Positions 13,071 to 21,418 of a DNA stretch of 64,000 nucleotides are shown piece after piece (position 1 is the first letter of the stretch; each line of letters begins with the position of its first letter). A model generated the notes under the pieces. It ran no database searches and was not told where the DNA came from. It saw only the letters and a list, made by a program, of their open reading frames with translations. The stretch spans positions 4,569,501 through 4,633,500 of the forward strand of contig JAFCIZ010000001.1 in NCBI GenBank assembly GCA_017871115.1, given 5' to 3'. The position numbers and the translations under genes are program-made. This stretch comes from Cunninghamella blakesleeana. Lineage: Eukaryota; Mucoromycota; Mucoromycetes; Mucorales; Cunninghamellaceae.

Positions 13071-14207
13071 ATGGAAAATCCACAAAAATCAAGTATCGAG
13101 CAAACCGCGTTGGAAAATCATGATCATCACCATGATCCTAACCTTGCTGCTAAGCTGAAGCTTAATCTTTTAACTTTTTCAGGTTCTGATGACGAAGACT
13201 TTCGTTATTTTGAAAAGTCCTTGGAAAATTATTTTAAATTATCTAGAGTTGGTATGGATAGAAGGGCAATTATCTTGAAGGTGCAATTGTCTGGTCCTGC
13301 TGAATTCTATTTTGAACAATTAGAACAAGATCCAAATATGGCTAATGACTATCAAAAATTGATGAATGCTTTAAGGGAAAAGTATGTCACCAAAGAATTG
13401 ATATTATCATACGAAATTGCACTTGGTACTATTAAACAAGGCAATGACGAAAGACCAAAGAACTTTTTGGCACGTATCCAAGAAATGGCAAGATTGGCAC
13501 AATTGAAGGATGATCATATTATATTGATGAGATTCCGTGCTGGTTTAAAAGAAGAAATCAGAATGCACTGTATGGATCAAGGTGCTGAAACATTGAATCA
13601 ATGGTATAACTATGCCGAAAATTGGTGGAAGACAAGACACATACAATCATTACCATCTGTATGTAATCTTACCAATGCTAATAGATTTGCTGGAGGCCAT
13701 AAAAAGAAGTCAAATAATAATAATTATGGTGATTATAATGGCAATACATCATTAAATACAGCTGAACATGTTGATGGAGAATCTGCATTCATGCAAAAGC
13801 TTTTAGGTCATATGGAAAAATTGATAAACACCAAATTGGAAGACAAAAGAGGCTCGTACAATAACCAAAGAAACAACAACAATAATAATCGTAACAATCA
13901 ATCATATAATGGACCTAATAATTATAACAGAAATAATAATCAAAAATACAGAAATAATCAGTATAACAATTATCGTCAATATAATAATAATAACAACAAC
14001 AATAATCATAATTATAACAATCAATATTTACCTGAAAATAATTATAATAACAGAGATTATTATCATCAAGGAAATCAAATGCAAAATAACAATAATTATA
14101 ATCCACAATATAATTATCCACAACAAAATCCTTATAATAATCCATCAAATAATAATCCACCAAATAATAATCAAAATAACACACCAGTTAATGGTTCAAA
14201 AAACTAA
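13071..14207 (+). CDS. Gag of element A
   Basis: 378 residues. Residues about 20-200 form a retrotransposon Gag/capsid-like helical domain (LLTFSGSDDEDFRYFEKSLE, then FLARIQEMARLAQLKDDHII and LKEEIRMHCMDQGAETLNQW). The C-terminal 150 residues are almost all Asn with Tyr/Gln and Arg, with no CCHC zinc knuckle, so RNA binding probably relies on the Arg/Asn-rich tail. The ATG lies 176 nt after the LTR. The stop codon directly follows a slippery heptamer, so a fraction of translation should continue into pol. Confidence 0.9.
   Translation: MENPQKSSIEQTALENHDHHHDPNLAAKLKLNLLTFSGSDDEDFRYFEKSLENYFKLSRVGMDRRAIILKVQLSGPAEFYFEQLEQDPNMANDYQKLMNALREKYVTKELILSYEIALGTIKQGNDERPKNFLARIQEMARLAQLKDDHIILMRFRAGLKEEIRMHCMDQGAETLNQWYNYAENWWKTRHIQSLPSVCNLTNANRFAGGHKKKSNNNNYGDYNGNTSLNTAEHVDGESAFMQKLLGHMEKLINTKLEDKRGSYNNQRNNNNNNRNNQSYNGPNNYNRNNNQKYRNNQYNNYRQYNNNNNNNNHNYNNQYLPENNYNNRDYYHQGNQMQNNNNYNPQYNYPQQNPYNNPSNNNPPNNNQNNTPVNGSKN
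14198..14204 (+). other. -1 ribosomal frameshift heptamer A AAA AAC at the gag-pol junction
   Basis: Read in the gag frame the codons are TCA AAA AAC TAA, giving the canonical X XXY YYZ heptamer A_AAA_AAC immediately before the gag stop. Slipping back one base opens the pol frame (CTA AAT AGG GCA...) without a stop. Pol has no convincing AUG at its start. The heptamer is identical in elements B (28790..28796) and C (37785..37791). Confidence 0.85.
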
Positions 14208-17200
14208 ATAGGGCAATTGTTACAGATGGTCAATTGGAAATCCCTATTACAAAATCCATCCATCCAAATAATAATCAACTATATCAAGAAAATAATATTA
14301 ATAAATATCACAATTATAATACACCAAATAATTCTAACACAAATACACGATATTATAATACAAATACTTACGTTCCACATAACATAATGGACAACCATAA
14401 TGATTATTTATCAGCACAAAATCATTATTATCTTCAAAATATATTAGATAGTGATCAAGAAATCAATGATTGTGATTTTAATGTTGCTGCAAATCCAAAA
14501 CCACCAGTTGTTGAAAAAGCAATAAGAAAACCACGTACAAGGAAGACTATAGAAAAACCAAGTACATCAGCAGCTGCTACAAAATCTATTCCACAACAAG
14601 TACAACAAGATATTCGTGATCATACACATGTTCCACCACAAAATAATCCATTTTTCCAAAACGTATTTTCACAGCATTCAAATCAAGATGTAACTGAACC
14701 TTCTAAATCAAATAATAATGATATGATGGAAGAAGTACAAGTAATAAATGACAAAAGGAAAAAAGTATCCATTCAAGAACCACCTGTTGATAAAAAGAAG
14801 AAGACACCAAAAAGGAAATCACAACCATTACCAATAAATTATAATATTTCTGAAGATATATTACATCAAAAAGCTAATATTAATGTTGGAGATCTTATAA
14901 CTATATCCGCTCCATTAAGAAGAGAATTGATTACAGCTTGTAGACAATCAAGAATAAAAAGACCAGTTGATAAAGGTAAGGAAAAAGATGTACAGCTAAA
15001 TTCTATTGATAATAGTGATGTTGTAACTACTGCTGCATATGCCGATATAATGGTGAATGATGTAAAAGTTACTGGATTAATTGATTGTGGAGCTGCAAGA
15101 GCTTGTATGTCCAGGGCAATGATGAAATCATTAGATCTAGAAATTGATGCACCATCTACAAGTATTTTTGTAATGGGAAATGGTACTAAACAACCTGCAC
15201 TAGGTGTAATTCATGATGTTCCTATTACTGTTGGTGAAGGATTAACTATACCAATTGATGTTGAAGTATTACCAAAGTGTCCACAACATATAGTGTTAGG
15301 TACTAGTTGGTTGGATCATGCACAAGCAGTAATTAACTTTAAAATAGGTACTTTAAAGGTGACTTATAAACGTCGTACACAAGAAATTCCAATTACATAT
15401 ATAAAAACAAATGAACGTCCATATACATATCAACGTGTTACAAATGTTAAATATGAATTGGAACAGCCACAAGGTGAAGAAGTAGCTGATAATCTATCAA
15501 ATACTAGTGAATCTGAAGATGATACTGATTCTAATGATGAAGATTCGATTGATGACGAAGAATCTACTGATAGTAATGAAGAAGATGCTGTACAAGATGA
15601 TGAAGACTTTTATCTAATGGATGATCATGAAAAAAGTCCAGTAATCCAAACACGTCCAAATAAAGATGAAGGTACTATGATGATATTAAGTGGAAGTACT
15701 GGTTTATCAATACCACCTTATCATATTTGTCAAATCAATTATGCTATTGATGAAAATATAATTGTTCCATATTTTAAACGTCTTGACGAATTTTTGGACA
15801 AGCACGAAGACTTTGATGTAATCTTGGAAATTATAAATAAAACTGAAGACATGATGGAAATACCGCCAAACAACATACTAGGTGAATTCATAAATAGGAA
15901 ACAATTTCCAATACAAAAGGATCCATATGTCGAATATACTGGTTATGATTTTGAAGACCACTATAGAGATTTACCACCTTCGCTGCTGGAAGATGATACT
16001 GAAGAAATTATACTTGATCCTAATATAAAAGGAAAAATCCAAATGGGTGATATACCTGAAGAATATAAAAAGAAATTTTATAAATTAATACACCATTATC
16101 AAGATATCTTTGATTGGAATAATGATAAAATGGGAAAAACTACATTAATAGAACACGAAATAATATTAAAAGAAAATACATTACCTATCAGACACAGACC
16201 ATATAGATTGGGACCAAGTGAACAAGAATATTTGAAGAATGAATTAGACCGTCTTTGTGAATTGGGAATTATAAAACCTTCAAATTCTCCTTTTACTGCA
16301 CCAATTATCTTAGTCAAAAAGAAGAATGGTGAATATCGTATGGTAGTTGACTATCGTAAACTGAATACACATACAAAAGTTGATTCATATCCGCTACCAC
16401 GTATTGATGATTTAATTGACGAACTTGGAAAATCAAAAATATTTTCTGCTTTGGATTTAAGATCTGGTTTCCATCAAGTTCCATTAAAAGAATCAAGTAA
16501 AGAATTAACTGGCTTTACAACTAAATTTGGTACTTATCAATATGAAATGCTGCCAATGGGATTGGTGAATAGTCCTGCCACTTTCCAAAGATTAATTGAT
16601 ATCTGTTATAAAGATTTGCTGCATAGTAATCTAGTTGCATTTATTGATGATCTTAATGTACATTCTAAAAACTTGGATCAACACCTAATTGACTTGGAAA
16701 GATTATTCGAATACACTAGAAGAGGTGGATTGGTGTTTAATATTGAAAAGTGTATATTCTTTAAAGATGAATTAAAATTTTTAGGATACATAATAACTGC
16801 TGAAGGAATCAAGACTGATCCAGATAAAATTGCAAAGGTTAAAGATTATCCAATACCAAAAACAATTAAACAAGTTAGAGGCTTCTTAGGTTTAGCTTCA
16901 TATTACAGAAGATTTGTAAAAGGATTTGCTGCTACTGCTAGGCCATTACATGAGCAAACAAAAACCAAAAAGAGAATACCATGGACAGAAGATACAACAA
17001 AAGCTTTTGAAAAATTAAAGGAAAATCTAATCAATGCTCCAATATTAAGAAGACCTGATTTTGATAAACCATTCATTGTTGTATGCGATGCTTCACAACT
17101 AGGACTAGGTTCTATATTAACACAACTAGATGATGATGGTCGTGAACATCCTATAATATTTGCCAGTAGAGGATTGAAGAATAGTGAATTAAACTATGGT

Positions 17201-17443
17201 GCTACTAAATTAGAATGTCTTGCTTTGGTATGGAGTTTACAAATATTCAGACCGTATTTATTGGGAAAGAAGTTTACTGTTATATCTGATCATTCGCCGT
17301 TAAGATGGTTAATTGAATCACCAAAAGTTACTGGAATTGTTGCAAGATGGATCACATATTTAGCCGATTATGAATTTGAAATCAAATATAGAGCTGGAAG
17401 AAAACAAGAAGCTGCTGATTTTCTTTCAAGGCTAGGCTACTAA
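14204..17443 (+). CDS. Pol of element A: aspartic protease, reverse transcriptase, RNase H
   Basis: About 1080 codons in the -1 frame after gag. An Asn/Lys-rich start precedes an aspartic protease domain whose catalytic motif reads LIDCGAA (Asp codon at 15083) instead of the usual D[ST]GA. It continues with MGNGT and HIVLGTSWL, the flap and second-half landmarks. An acidic linker follows. RT motifs: YRMVVDYRKLN, DLRSGFHQVPL, the catalytic FIDD (Asp codon 16646) and FLGLASYYRRF. RNase H: VVCDASQLGLGS and ISDHSPLRWL. The ORF stops after AADFLSRLGY, the usual RNase H end, with no integrase attached, which is atypical for Ty3/gypsy. Confidence 0.93.
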   Translation, partial: LNRAIVTDGQLEIPITKSIHPNNNQLYQENNINKYHNYNTPNNSNTNTRYYNTNTYVPHNIMDNHNDYLSAQNHYYLQNILDSDQEINDCDFNVAANPKPPVVEKAIRKPRTRKTIEKPSTSAAATKSIPQQVQQDIRDHTHVPPQNNPFFQNVFSQHSNQDVTEPSKSNNNDMMEEVQVINDKRKKVSIQEPPVDKKKKTPKRKSQPLPINYNISEDILHQKANINVGDLITISAPLRRELITACRQSRIKRPVDKGKEKDVQLNSIDNSDVVTTAAYADIMVNDVKVTGLIDCGAARACMSRAMMKSLDLEIDAPSTSIFVMGNGTKQPALGVIHDVPITVGEGLTIPIDVEVLPKCPQHIVLGTSWLDHAQAVINFKIGTLKVTYKRRTQEIPITYIKTNERPYTYQRVTNVKYELEQPQGEEVADNLSNTSESEDDTDSNDEDSIDDEESTDSNEEDAVQDDEDFYLMDDHEKSPVIQTRPNKDEGTMMILSGSTGLSIPPYHICQINYAIDENIIVPYFKRLDEFLDKHEDFDVILEIINKTEDMMEIPPNNILGEFINRKQFPIQKDPYVEYTGYDFEDHYRDLPPSLLEDDTEEIILDPNIKGKIQMGDIPEEYKKKFYKLIHHYQDIFDWNNDKMGKTTLIEHEIILKENTLPIRHRPYRLGPSEQEYLKNELDRLCELGIIKPSNSPFTAPIILVKKKNGEYRMVVDYRKLNTHTKVDSYPLPRIDDLIDELGKSKIFSALDLRSGFHQVPLKESSKELTGFTTKFGTYQYEMLPMGLVNSPATFQRLIDICYKDLLHSNLVAFIDDLNVHSKNLDQHLIDLERLFEYTRRGGLVFNIEKCIFFKDELKFLGYIITAEGIKTDPDKIAKVKDYPIPKTIKQVRGFLGLASYYRRFVKGFAATARPLHEQTKTKKRIPWTEDTTKAFEKLKENLINAPILRRPDFDKPFIVVCDASQLGLGSILTQLDDDGREHPIIFASRGLKNSELNYGATKLECLALVWSLQIFRPYLLGKKFTVISDHSPLRWLIESPKVTGIVARWITYLADYEFEIKYRAGRKQEAADFLSRLGY

Positions 17444-17690
17444 AATAACAAAATGCATAAATATAAATACATATATATAAAAAAAAAAAAAAACAAAAAA
17501 CAAAAACAAACAAAAACAAAAAAAAAAAAATTCAATTACTTACTACTCGACCAAGTTTTGCTGAAGTCGTAAAAAGCTGCATACCTACACTTATAATCGA
17601 TCAACACTATTTATCAGTATTACTAAAATATTATTCAACAATATATTCAAGAATCTAAATACAAGAAATTTACAACAAATATCAGTAAAA
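17444..17690 (+). other. A-rich spacer between pol and integrase with a conserved block
   Basis: 247 nt without a long ORF. It holds an (A)n run broken by single C residues (about 17479-17530), then a block at about 17533-17580 that is nearly unchanged in all three elements. A small ORF from 17453 goes out of frame in this copy but is open in B because poly-A lengths differ. It may serve internal initiation or splicing. Confidence 0.6.
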
Positions 17691-19004
17691 ATGGAACAAA
17701 ACAAAATTGATTTAATAAAAAATTATTTATCAACATTAAAATTACCTGACAACATCACCGATAAAGAAAAAAATTATTTACAAAAACATTCCCACAAATT
17801 TATCATACACAACAACGAATTGTACCGATATAATATTAACCTGCAGACGATAAGAAAAGTTTTGAATAAAGATCAAGTGTCAGAAGCATTATACATGCAT
17901 CATCAACATCCATTAGGAGGACATATGGGTTACCACAACACATTATTCAAACTTGCAAATCATTATTATTGGGAAAATATGACAAAAGATGTACAGAATT
18001 ACGTCAAGAAATGCAGTAGATGTCAAACTACAGGTCCTGCTAAACATAACGAATTATTACACCCTATTCCAACAACATCCAAACCTTTCTTCCAATGGGC
18101 ATTAGATGTCAAACATATTTCTACATCTAAAAATGGATATAGATATATAGTTGCAGGTATTGATTATCTAACGAAATGGGTTGAAGCTCGTGCATTAAAA
18201 TTCCAAACTGCAGCCGAAATAGCATTGTTTATTTATGAAGATATTATTTGTCGACACGGTGCGCCACACATAATAATTACAGATAATGGAAAGCCATTTA
18301 TAGGTGAATTAATAAAAAAAGTCTGTTTCCAATACAATATCCACCATAAAACTATAAGTGTTGGGAATTCGCAAGCAAACGGGTTGATAGAAAAGTTTAA
18401 TTCCACTTTAGGCGCTATTCTAAAAAAGTTAAACAATAAAGAAAAACAAGTATGGGATCAATATTTACCATCCGTTCTATTTGCCTATCGTACTATCAAA
18501 CAAAAATCAACAAATTATTCTCCTTTTTATTTAACTTACGGGCATGAAGCAAAGACACCTTATGATTTATTTATGGATATACCAATAGAAGTAAATTCTG
18601 CAAGATTCCAATATCAGTTACACGTACGCGCTGCAAAAGAATTATTGTCACTAAAACAGATAAGAGAAGACGCTGCAGAATTTATAAAGAAATCCCAAAA
18701 GAATCAAAAGAAGGCCATTGACAAGAAGATTAATAATGAAAAGAAGGAATGGAAACCGCCTTTTAGGATTGGTGATATTGTTATGATGTATATTGGAAGA
18801 AAATCAAACTCTTGGGGTGGCAAAATATCAGATAACTGGAAAGGCAAATATATTGTTCATCAAAGTTTAGGTAAAGGTACTTATCTGATAAAAGAATTCA
18901 ACGTGACCAATACCAAACTAAGAAGAATACACGGCAATAAATTGAAGTTGTTGCAGATGCCTGACGTATTTTGGATTGACTTTGCTAAAAAGACAATCGT
19001 ATAA
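17691..19004 (+). CDS. Integrase of element A, as a separate ORF
   Basis: 437 residues, starting at its own ATG. The HHCC zinc domain is complete (H in MHHQHPLGGH and the pair KKCSRCQ). The catalytic triad is Asp139 (WALDVKH), Asp198 (IITDNGKPF) and Glu234 (GLIEKFN), giving the expected 35-residue D-E spacing. The C-terminal domain carries the GPY/F-like region (ISDNWKGKYIVHQSLGKGTY) and ends IDFAKKTIV. No chromodomain follows. It is in a different frame from pol and separated by 247 nt, so it needs its own initiation, a spliced mRNA or termination-reinitiation. Elements A and B encode the same protein. Confidence 0.93.
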   Translation: MEQNKIDLIKNYLSTLKLPDNITDKEKNYLQKHSHKFIIHNNELYRYNINLQTIRKVLNKDQVSEALYMHHQHPLGGHMGYHNTLFKLANHYYWENMTKDVQNYVKKCSRCQTTGPAKHNELLHPIPTTSKPFFQWALDVKHISTSKNGYRYIVAGIDYLTKWVEARALKFQTAAEIALFIYEDIICRHGAPHIIITDNGKPFIGELIKKVCFQYNIHHKTISVGNSQANGLIEKFNSTLGAILKKLNNKEKQVWDQYLPSVLFAYRTIKQKSTNYSPFYLTYGHEAKTPYDLFMDIPIEVNSARFQYQLHVRAAKELLSLKQIREDAAEFIKKSQKNQKKAIDKKINNEKKEWKPPFRIGDIVMMYIGRKSNSWGGKISDNWKGKYIVHQSLGKGTYLIKEFNVTNTKLRRIHGNKLKLLQMPDVFWIDFAKKTIV

Positions 19005-19174
19005 AAAAAAAAAAAAATTTATGGGAAAAAGAAAATTTAAAAAAAAAAAAAGAAAAACTTTATATATATATTTAAAATTCCGAAAAAAAAAAAAAACTAT
19101 AAATAAGGAAAAATTATATTATAATTTTTCTTTATTCAAAAAAAAAAAAAATAATAATATTAACGATATTAAAG
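19005..19174 (+). other. A-rich spacer between integrase and ORF4
   Basis: 170 nt with four separate poly-A runs and little else before the ORF4 ATG. The same kind of spacer sits at this place in elements B and C. Confidence 0.6.
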
Positions 19175-19723
19175 ATGACTCCACAAGATAACCAAACAAA
19201 CAAACTACTCTCTCAAGAAGATCTTGTTGATTCCCATGAAGTTGACAACATACTCGATGAATTGGTACCTATAACCGAACCTATTGACTTAAATTTTTTA
19301 ACTCCTGAACTTCTATATTGGTTAAACACGGATATATCTACTAGTGAATGGATCAAGTTTCAAATTCAGGAAAACTATAAAAATCTACTCGATATTTTGG
19401 TTACTGAATTAAAAGCAAGATGGGAAAAGGAAAATTTGGTAGATAATTTTATTATTCCACAAACCTTGGAATACATACATCAAAGTTGCGCTCACCCAAA
19501 CAAAATAGGCTACCATAAGTATGTTAGGGCAAGAAGAGAAACACTGAAGAAGCTATTTAAAAGTGGTTCTTATGATGAACTCGACCAGGTTATGATCAAA
19601 AGGATAATAAATTTAGATACCTGGACGCATGAAAAAGATGCGGCGTCATCTAAATCGTGGTGGAGGGATGTTATGGTATGGTTGAACTTATCATACCTAA
19701 ATAATCCTAAAAATAATTTTTAA
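19175..19723 (+). CDS. ORF4 of element A: unknown accessory protein that reads into the LTR
   Basis: 182 residues, not recognised as any Gag, Pol, Env or known accessory protein. There is no signal peptide or transmembrane segment. The core is helical and charged: LYWLNTDIS, ARWEKENLVDNFIIPQTLEY, YVRARRETLKKLFKSG and IKRIINLDTWT, then SKSWWRDVMVWLNL. The last 18 codons lie inside the 3' LTR, and SWWRD is encoded by the purine-rich tract. Element C carries a diverged homologue with the same landmarks (WLNQD, DNTIIPDTITYLH, KSWWADVARW), which suggests real protein-level constraint. The B copy is identical. Function unknown. Confidence 0.8.
   Translation: MTPQDNQTNKLLSQEDLVDSHEVDNILDELVPITEPIDLNFLTPELLYWLNTDISTSEWIKFQIQENYKNLLDILVTELKARWEKENLVDNFIIPQTLEYIHQSCAHPNKIGYHKYVRARRETLKKLFKSGSYDELDQVMIKRIINLDTWTHEKDAASSKSWWRDVMVWLNLSYLNNPKNNF
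19657..19668 (+). promoter_or_regulatory. Purine-rich tract before the 3' LTR of element A
   Basis: GTGGTGGAGGGA abuts the LTR start TGTTATGG. This is the expected place for the plus-strand primer. It overlaps codons for Trp-Trp-Arg of ORF4. Element C has TTGGTGGGCGGA at the same place. Confidence 0.6.
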
Positions 19724-20392
19724 ATATATTTTTAAACAAGTGTTTTTGCATATATAAATATATGCATATATATATATATTAACTTTATATTTTATCCAAT
19801 AGTATTTCATAATTTTATATATATTTATTTATTTTATCTTTTATAACTTTATCAATTTATACTCCTCCTTGTTATAATGGTCTTTATAACTTACCTACCA
19901 ATCTGGGTTTGAATTCAGATCATTTTTATATATAAAGGAGCGAAATTTTATTTTATTTGAAAAAATCAGTTAATACGAAGTTAATATTCAGTTAATTTGA
20001 AATAAAGATTTATATATATTAAATTCTCTTAACTCATCTTTTTAGCTAAAGATTATATTTACTTTATATTAATATTGTTGATTACTATCCAATATTACTT
20101 TATATTATATTATTATAATAATCGTTGATCTTTATCCGATATTATATTTATTTTATTTTAATTTTATTATTTTGTCTATATAATTGTTGATCTTTATCCA
20201 ATTATATAATTTATTTTATTTTATTTTATTATTTTATTTTTATTTTAAACTATCAATCTAAACTAAGTTGTATCTACTTATAAAACAAGATACTGGTGCT
20301 CACTGACGACTAAACTAAACTACAAAACTATCTACTTTCCAAAACTATAAAAGGAAATTCTACTTTTCAAACAACCCAAAATTTACACAACA
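19669..20392 (+). repeat. 3' LTR of element A
   Basis: 724 bp, matching the 5' LTR base for base as far as I can compare. It is followed by CTAC, the second copy of the target-site duplication. Confidence 0.93.
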
Positions 20393-20460
20393 CTACTTTC
20401 CAAAACTATAAAAGGAAATTCTACTTTTACAACAACCAAAAATTTACACAACATTATATA

Positions 20461-20482
20461 TTTACCCATATAAATGGGTAAA
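20461..20482. other. 9-bp perfect hairpin between LTR end and tRNA-Gly
   Basis: TTTACCCAT pairs with ATGGGTAAA around a 4-nt loop. It lies just past the Pol III T-tract of the minus-strand tRNA-Gly gene. Confidence 0.6.
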
Positions 20483-20490
20483 AAAATATA

Positions 20491-20561
20491 TGCATCAACG
20501 GGGAATCGAACCCCGGCCCTTCGCGTGGCAGGCGAAGATTATACCACTTAACCATTGATGC
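20491..20561 (-). tRNA. tRNA-Gly (GCC)
   Basis: On the minus strand a 7-bp acceptor stem forms (GCATCAA with TTGATGC), discriminator A. The D arm contains GGTTAAGTGGTA, the anticodon stem TTCGC/GCGAA carries loop CTGCCAC with anticodon GCC, and the T arm is GGGGTTCGATTCCCC. No intron. A run of T residues follows downstream as Pol III terminator. A solo LTR ends 37 bp from its 3' end. Confidence 0.97.
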
Positions 20562-20728
20562 TGTCACATGATATTTTGAAAAAATAAAGCTCTTTGAATT
20601 TTTTAAAAAATTCTAAGGTCTTTGGTATTAAATAGCTCTGGCATTTATTTTTAATATTTGCAAATAATTATTATATTCTCTTTATCATATTATTGTGTTT
20701 TACATCCGTAACAATTTAAAAATTTATT

Positions 20729-21292
20729 TTAATTTTTTTGCCTTAAATTATATATTAGCCAATCCAGCCCTTCATTTAAACCTGAACCGCCAACTAATGC
20801 AGAGCAGGATTGACAATGAAACGTATATGGAATAATATTATTTAATTCTAGTTTTTCACATAGCTCTTGGTCAGTTCTGCTGTTGGGTAAATCACTTTTG
20901 TTAAAATAGAATAAAATAACAAGTTCATTTGTATAATCGTAAAAGGTTTTATCCAAGTATTTAATAATAATAGATTTCAGCCACATTAATCTTTCATCAT
21001 TATCGGTACTATCTACTACTATAATGAGTGCGTTTGTATTTAGTGTATAATGTCGAAGATGTACAGATTCTACACGAGCACTAATATCCCATATTGTTAT
21101 GGAATTATTTTTATATTCAATGGTTTCTACATTAAAACCTATAGTTGGTACTGTTTTTAAAAATTGACCTGTCTTTATTTTATATAAAATATTTGTTTTT
21201 CCTGATGCATCCAAGCCATATATTAAGGCTTTATATTTTTTTTTAAAATACAATAAATTTTTAATATATGGTAAACTTTTAATCAAGTCCAT
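20729..21292 (-). CDS. Divergent, intronless ARF-family small GTPase
   Basis: 187 residues. The P-loop GLDASGKTNILYK, switch 1 PTIGFNVET and NKSD (G4) clearly place it in the ARF/ARL family, and FNVETIEYKNNSITIWD is ARF1-like. The switch 2 motif, normally WDVGGQ, reads WDISAR. Both glycines and the catalytic glutamine are replaced, which should impair GTP hydrolysis and the nucleotide switch. Gly2, the myristoylation site, is Asp (MDLIK). An insertion (SALVGGSGLN) follows G5. The lack of introns in an intron-rich neighbourhood and its position between retroelement remnants suggest a retrocopy or fast-evolving paralogue. The ORF is intact, so it is not called a pseudogene. Confidence 0.85.
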   Translation of the reverse strand: MDLIKSLPYIKNLLYFKKKYKALIYGLDASGKTNILYKIKTGQFLKTVPTIGFNVETIEYKNNSITIWDISARVESVHLRHYTLNTNALIIVVDSTDNDERLMWLKSIIIKYLDKTFYDYTNELVILFYFNKSDLPNSRTDQELCEKLELNNIIPYTFHCQSCSALVGGSGLNEGLDWLIYNLRQKN

Positions 21293-21418
21293 TTTTAGAA
21301 GATAAAAATAAAAAAGAAAAGAATGTAAAAAAATGAATGAATACTATATTAAAAATTCAAACTCAACATCACACCTTGGCTTACAAAAAAGTCATGCTCA
21401 CATATATAATAACAATAG

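Larger units (their letters stand above)
12172..20392 (+). mobile_element. Element A: full-length Ty3/gypsy LTR retrotransposon (8221 bp)
   Basis: LTRs 12172..12895 and 19669..20392 are both 724 bp, begin TGTTATGGTATGG, end CACAACA and look identical by eye, so the insertion is recent. The target-site duplication is CTAC (12168..12171 and 20393..20396). Internal order: primer site 12901, gag, pol (protease-RT-RNase H), separate integrase, ORF4, purine-rich tract, 3' LTR. All ORFs are open, so the copy may be active. It is inserted in the same orientation inside an older solo LTR. Confidence 0.95.
11548..20453 (+). mobile_element. Solo LTR, subfamily 2 (681 bp), split by nested element A
   Basis: Outer LTR pieces are 11548..12171 and 20393..20453. 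It starts TGTTGCGCGATGG and ends CACAACA. Removing element A and one copy of its CTAC duplication leaves 681 bp, the same length as the 3' LTR of element C (31606..32286) and matching it along its length. The solo LTR is flanked by TTAT at 11544..11547 and 20454..20457, a 4-bp target-site duplication, so both outer ends are intact. It sits between the prefoldin start and the 3' end of the tRNA-Gly gene. Its first about 55 bp can encode the tail of the element's fourth ORF. Confidence 0.88.

Noticed and set aside
13909..14211. Overlapping Ile- or Tyr/Asp-rich frames across the Gag tail (both strands)
   Set aside because: Shadows of the AAT-rich Asn repeats of Gag; same artefact in the B and C copies.
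17691..19004. Chromodomain at the end of integrase (chromovirus)
   Set aside because: The protein ends about 60 residues after the GPY/F-like region, with no aromatic-cage motif.
19005..19174. Lys-rich frame between integrase and ORF4
   Set aside because: Product of poly-A runs; not kept in frame between elements.
19175..19723. ORF4 as an envelope gene
   Set aside because: No signal peptide, no transmembrane anchor, no cleavage-site-like motif; soluble helical composition.
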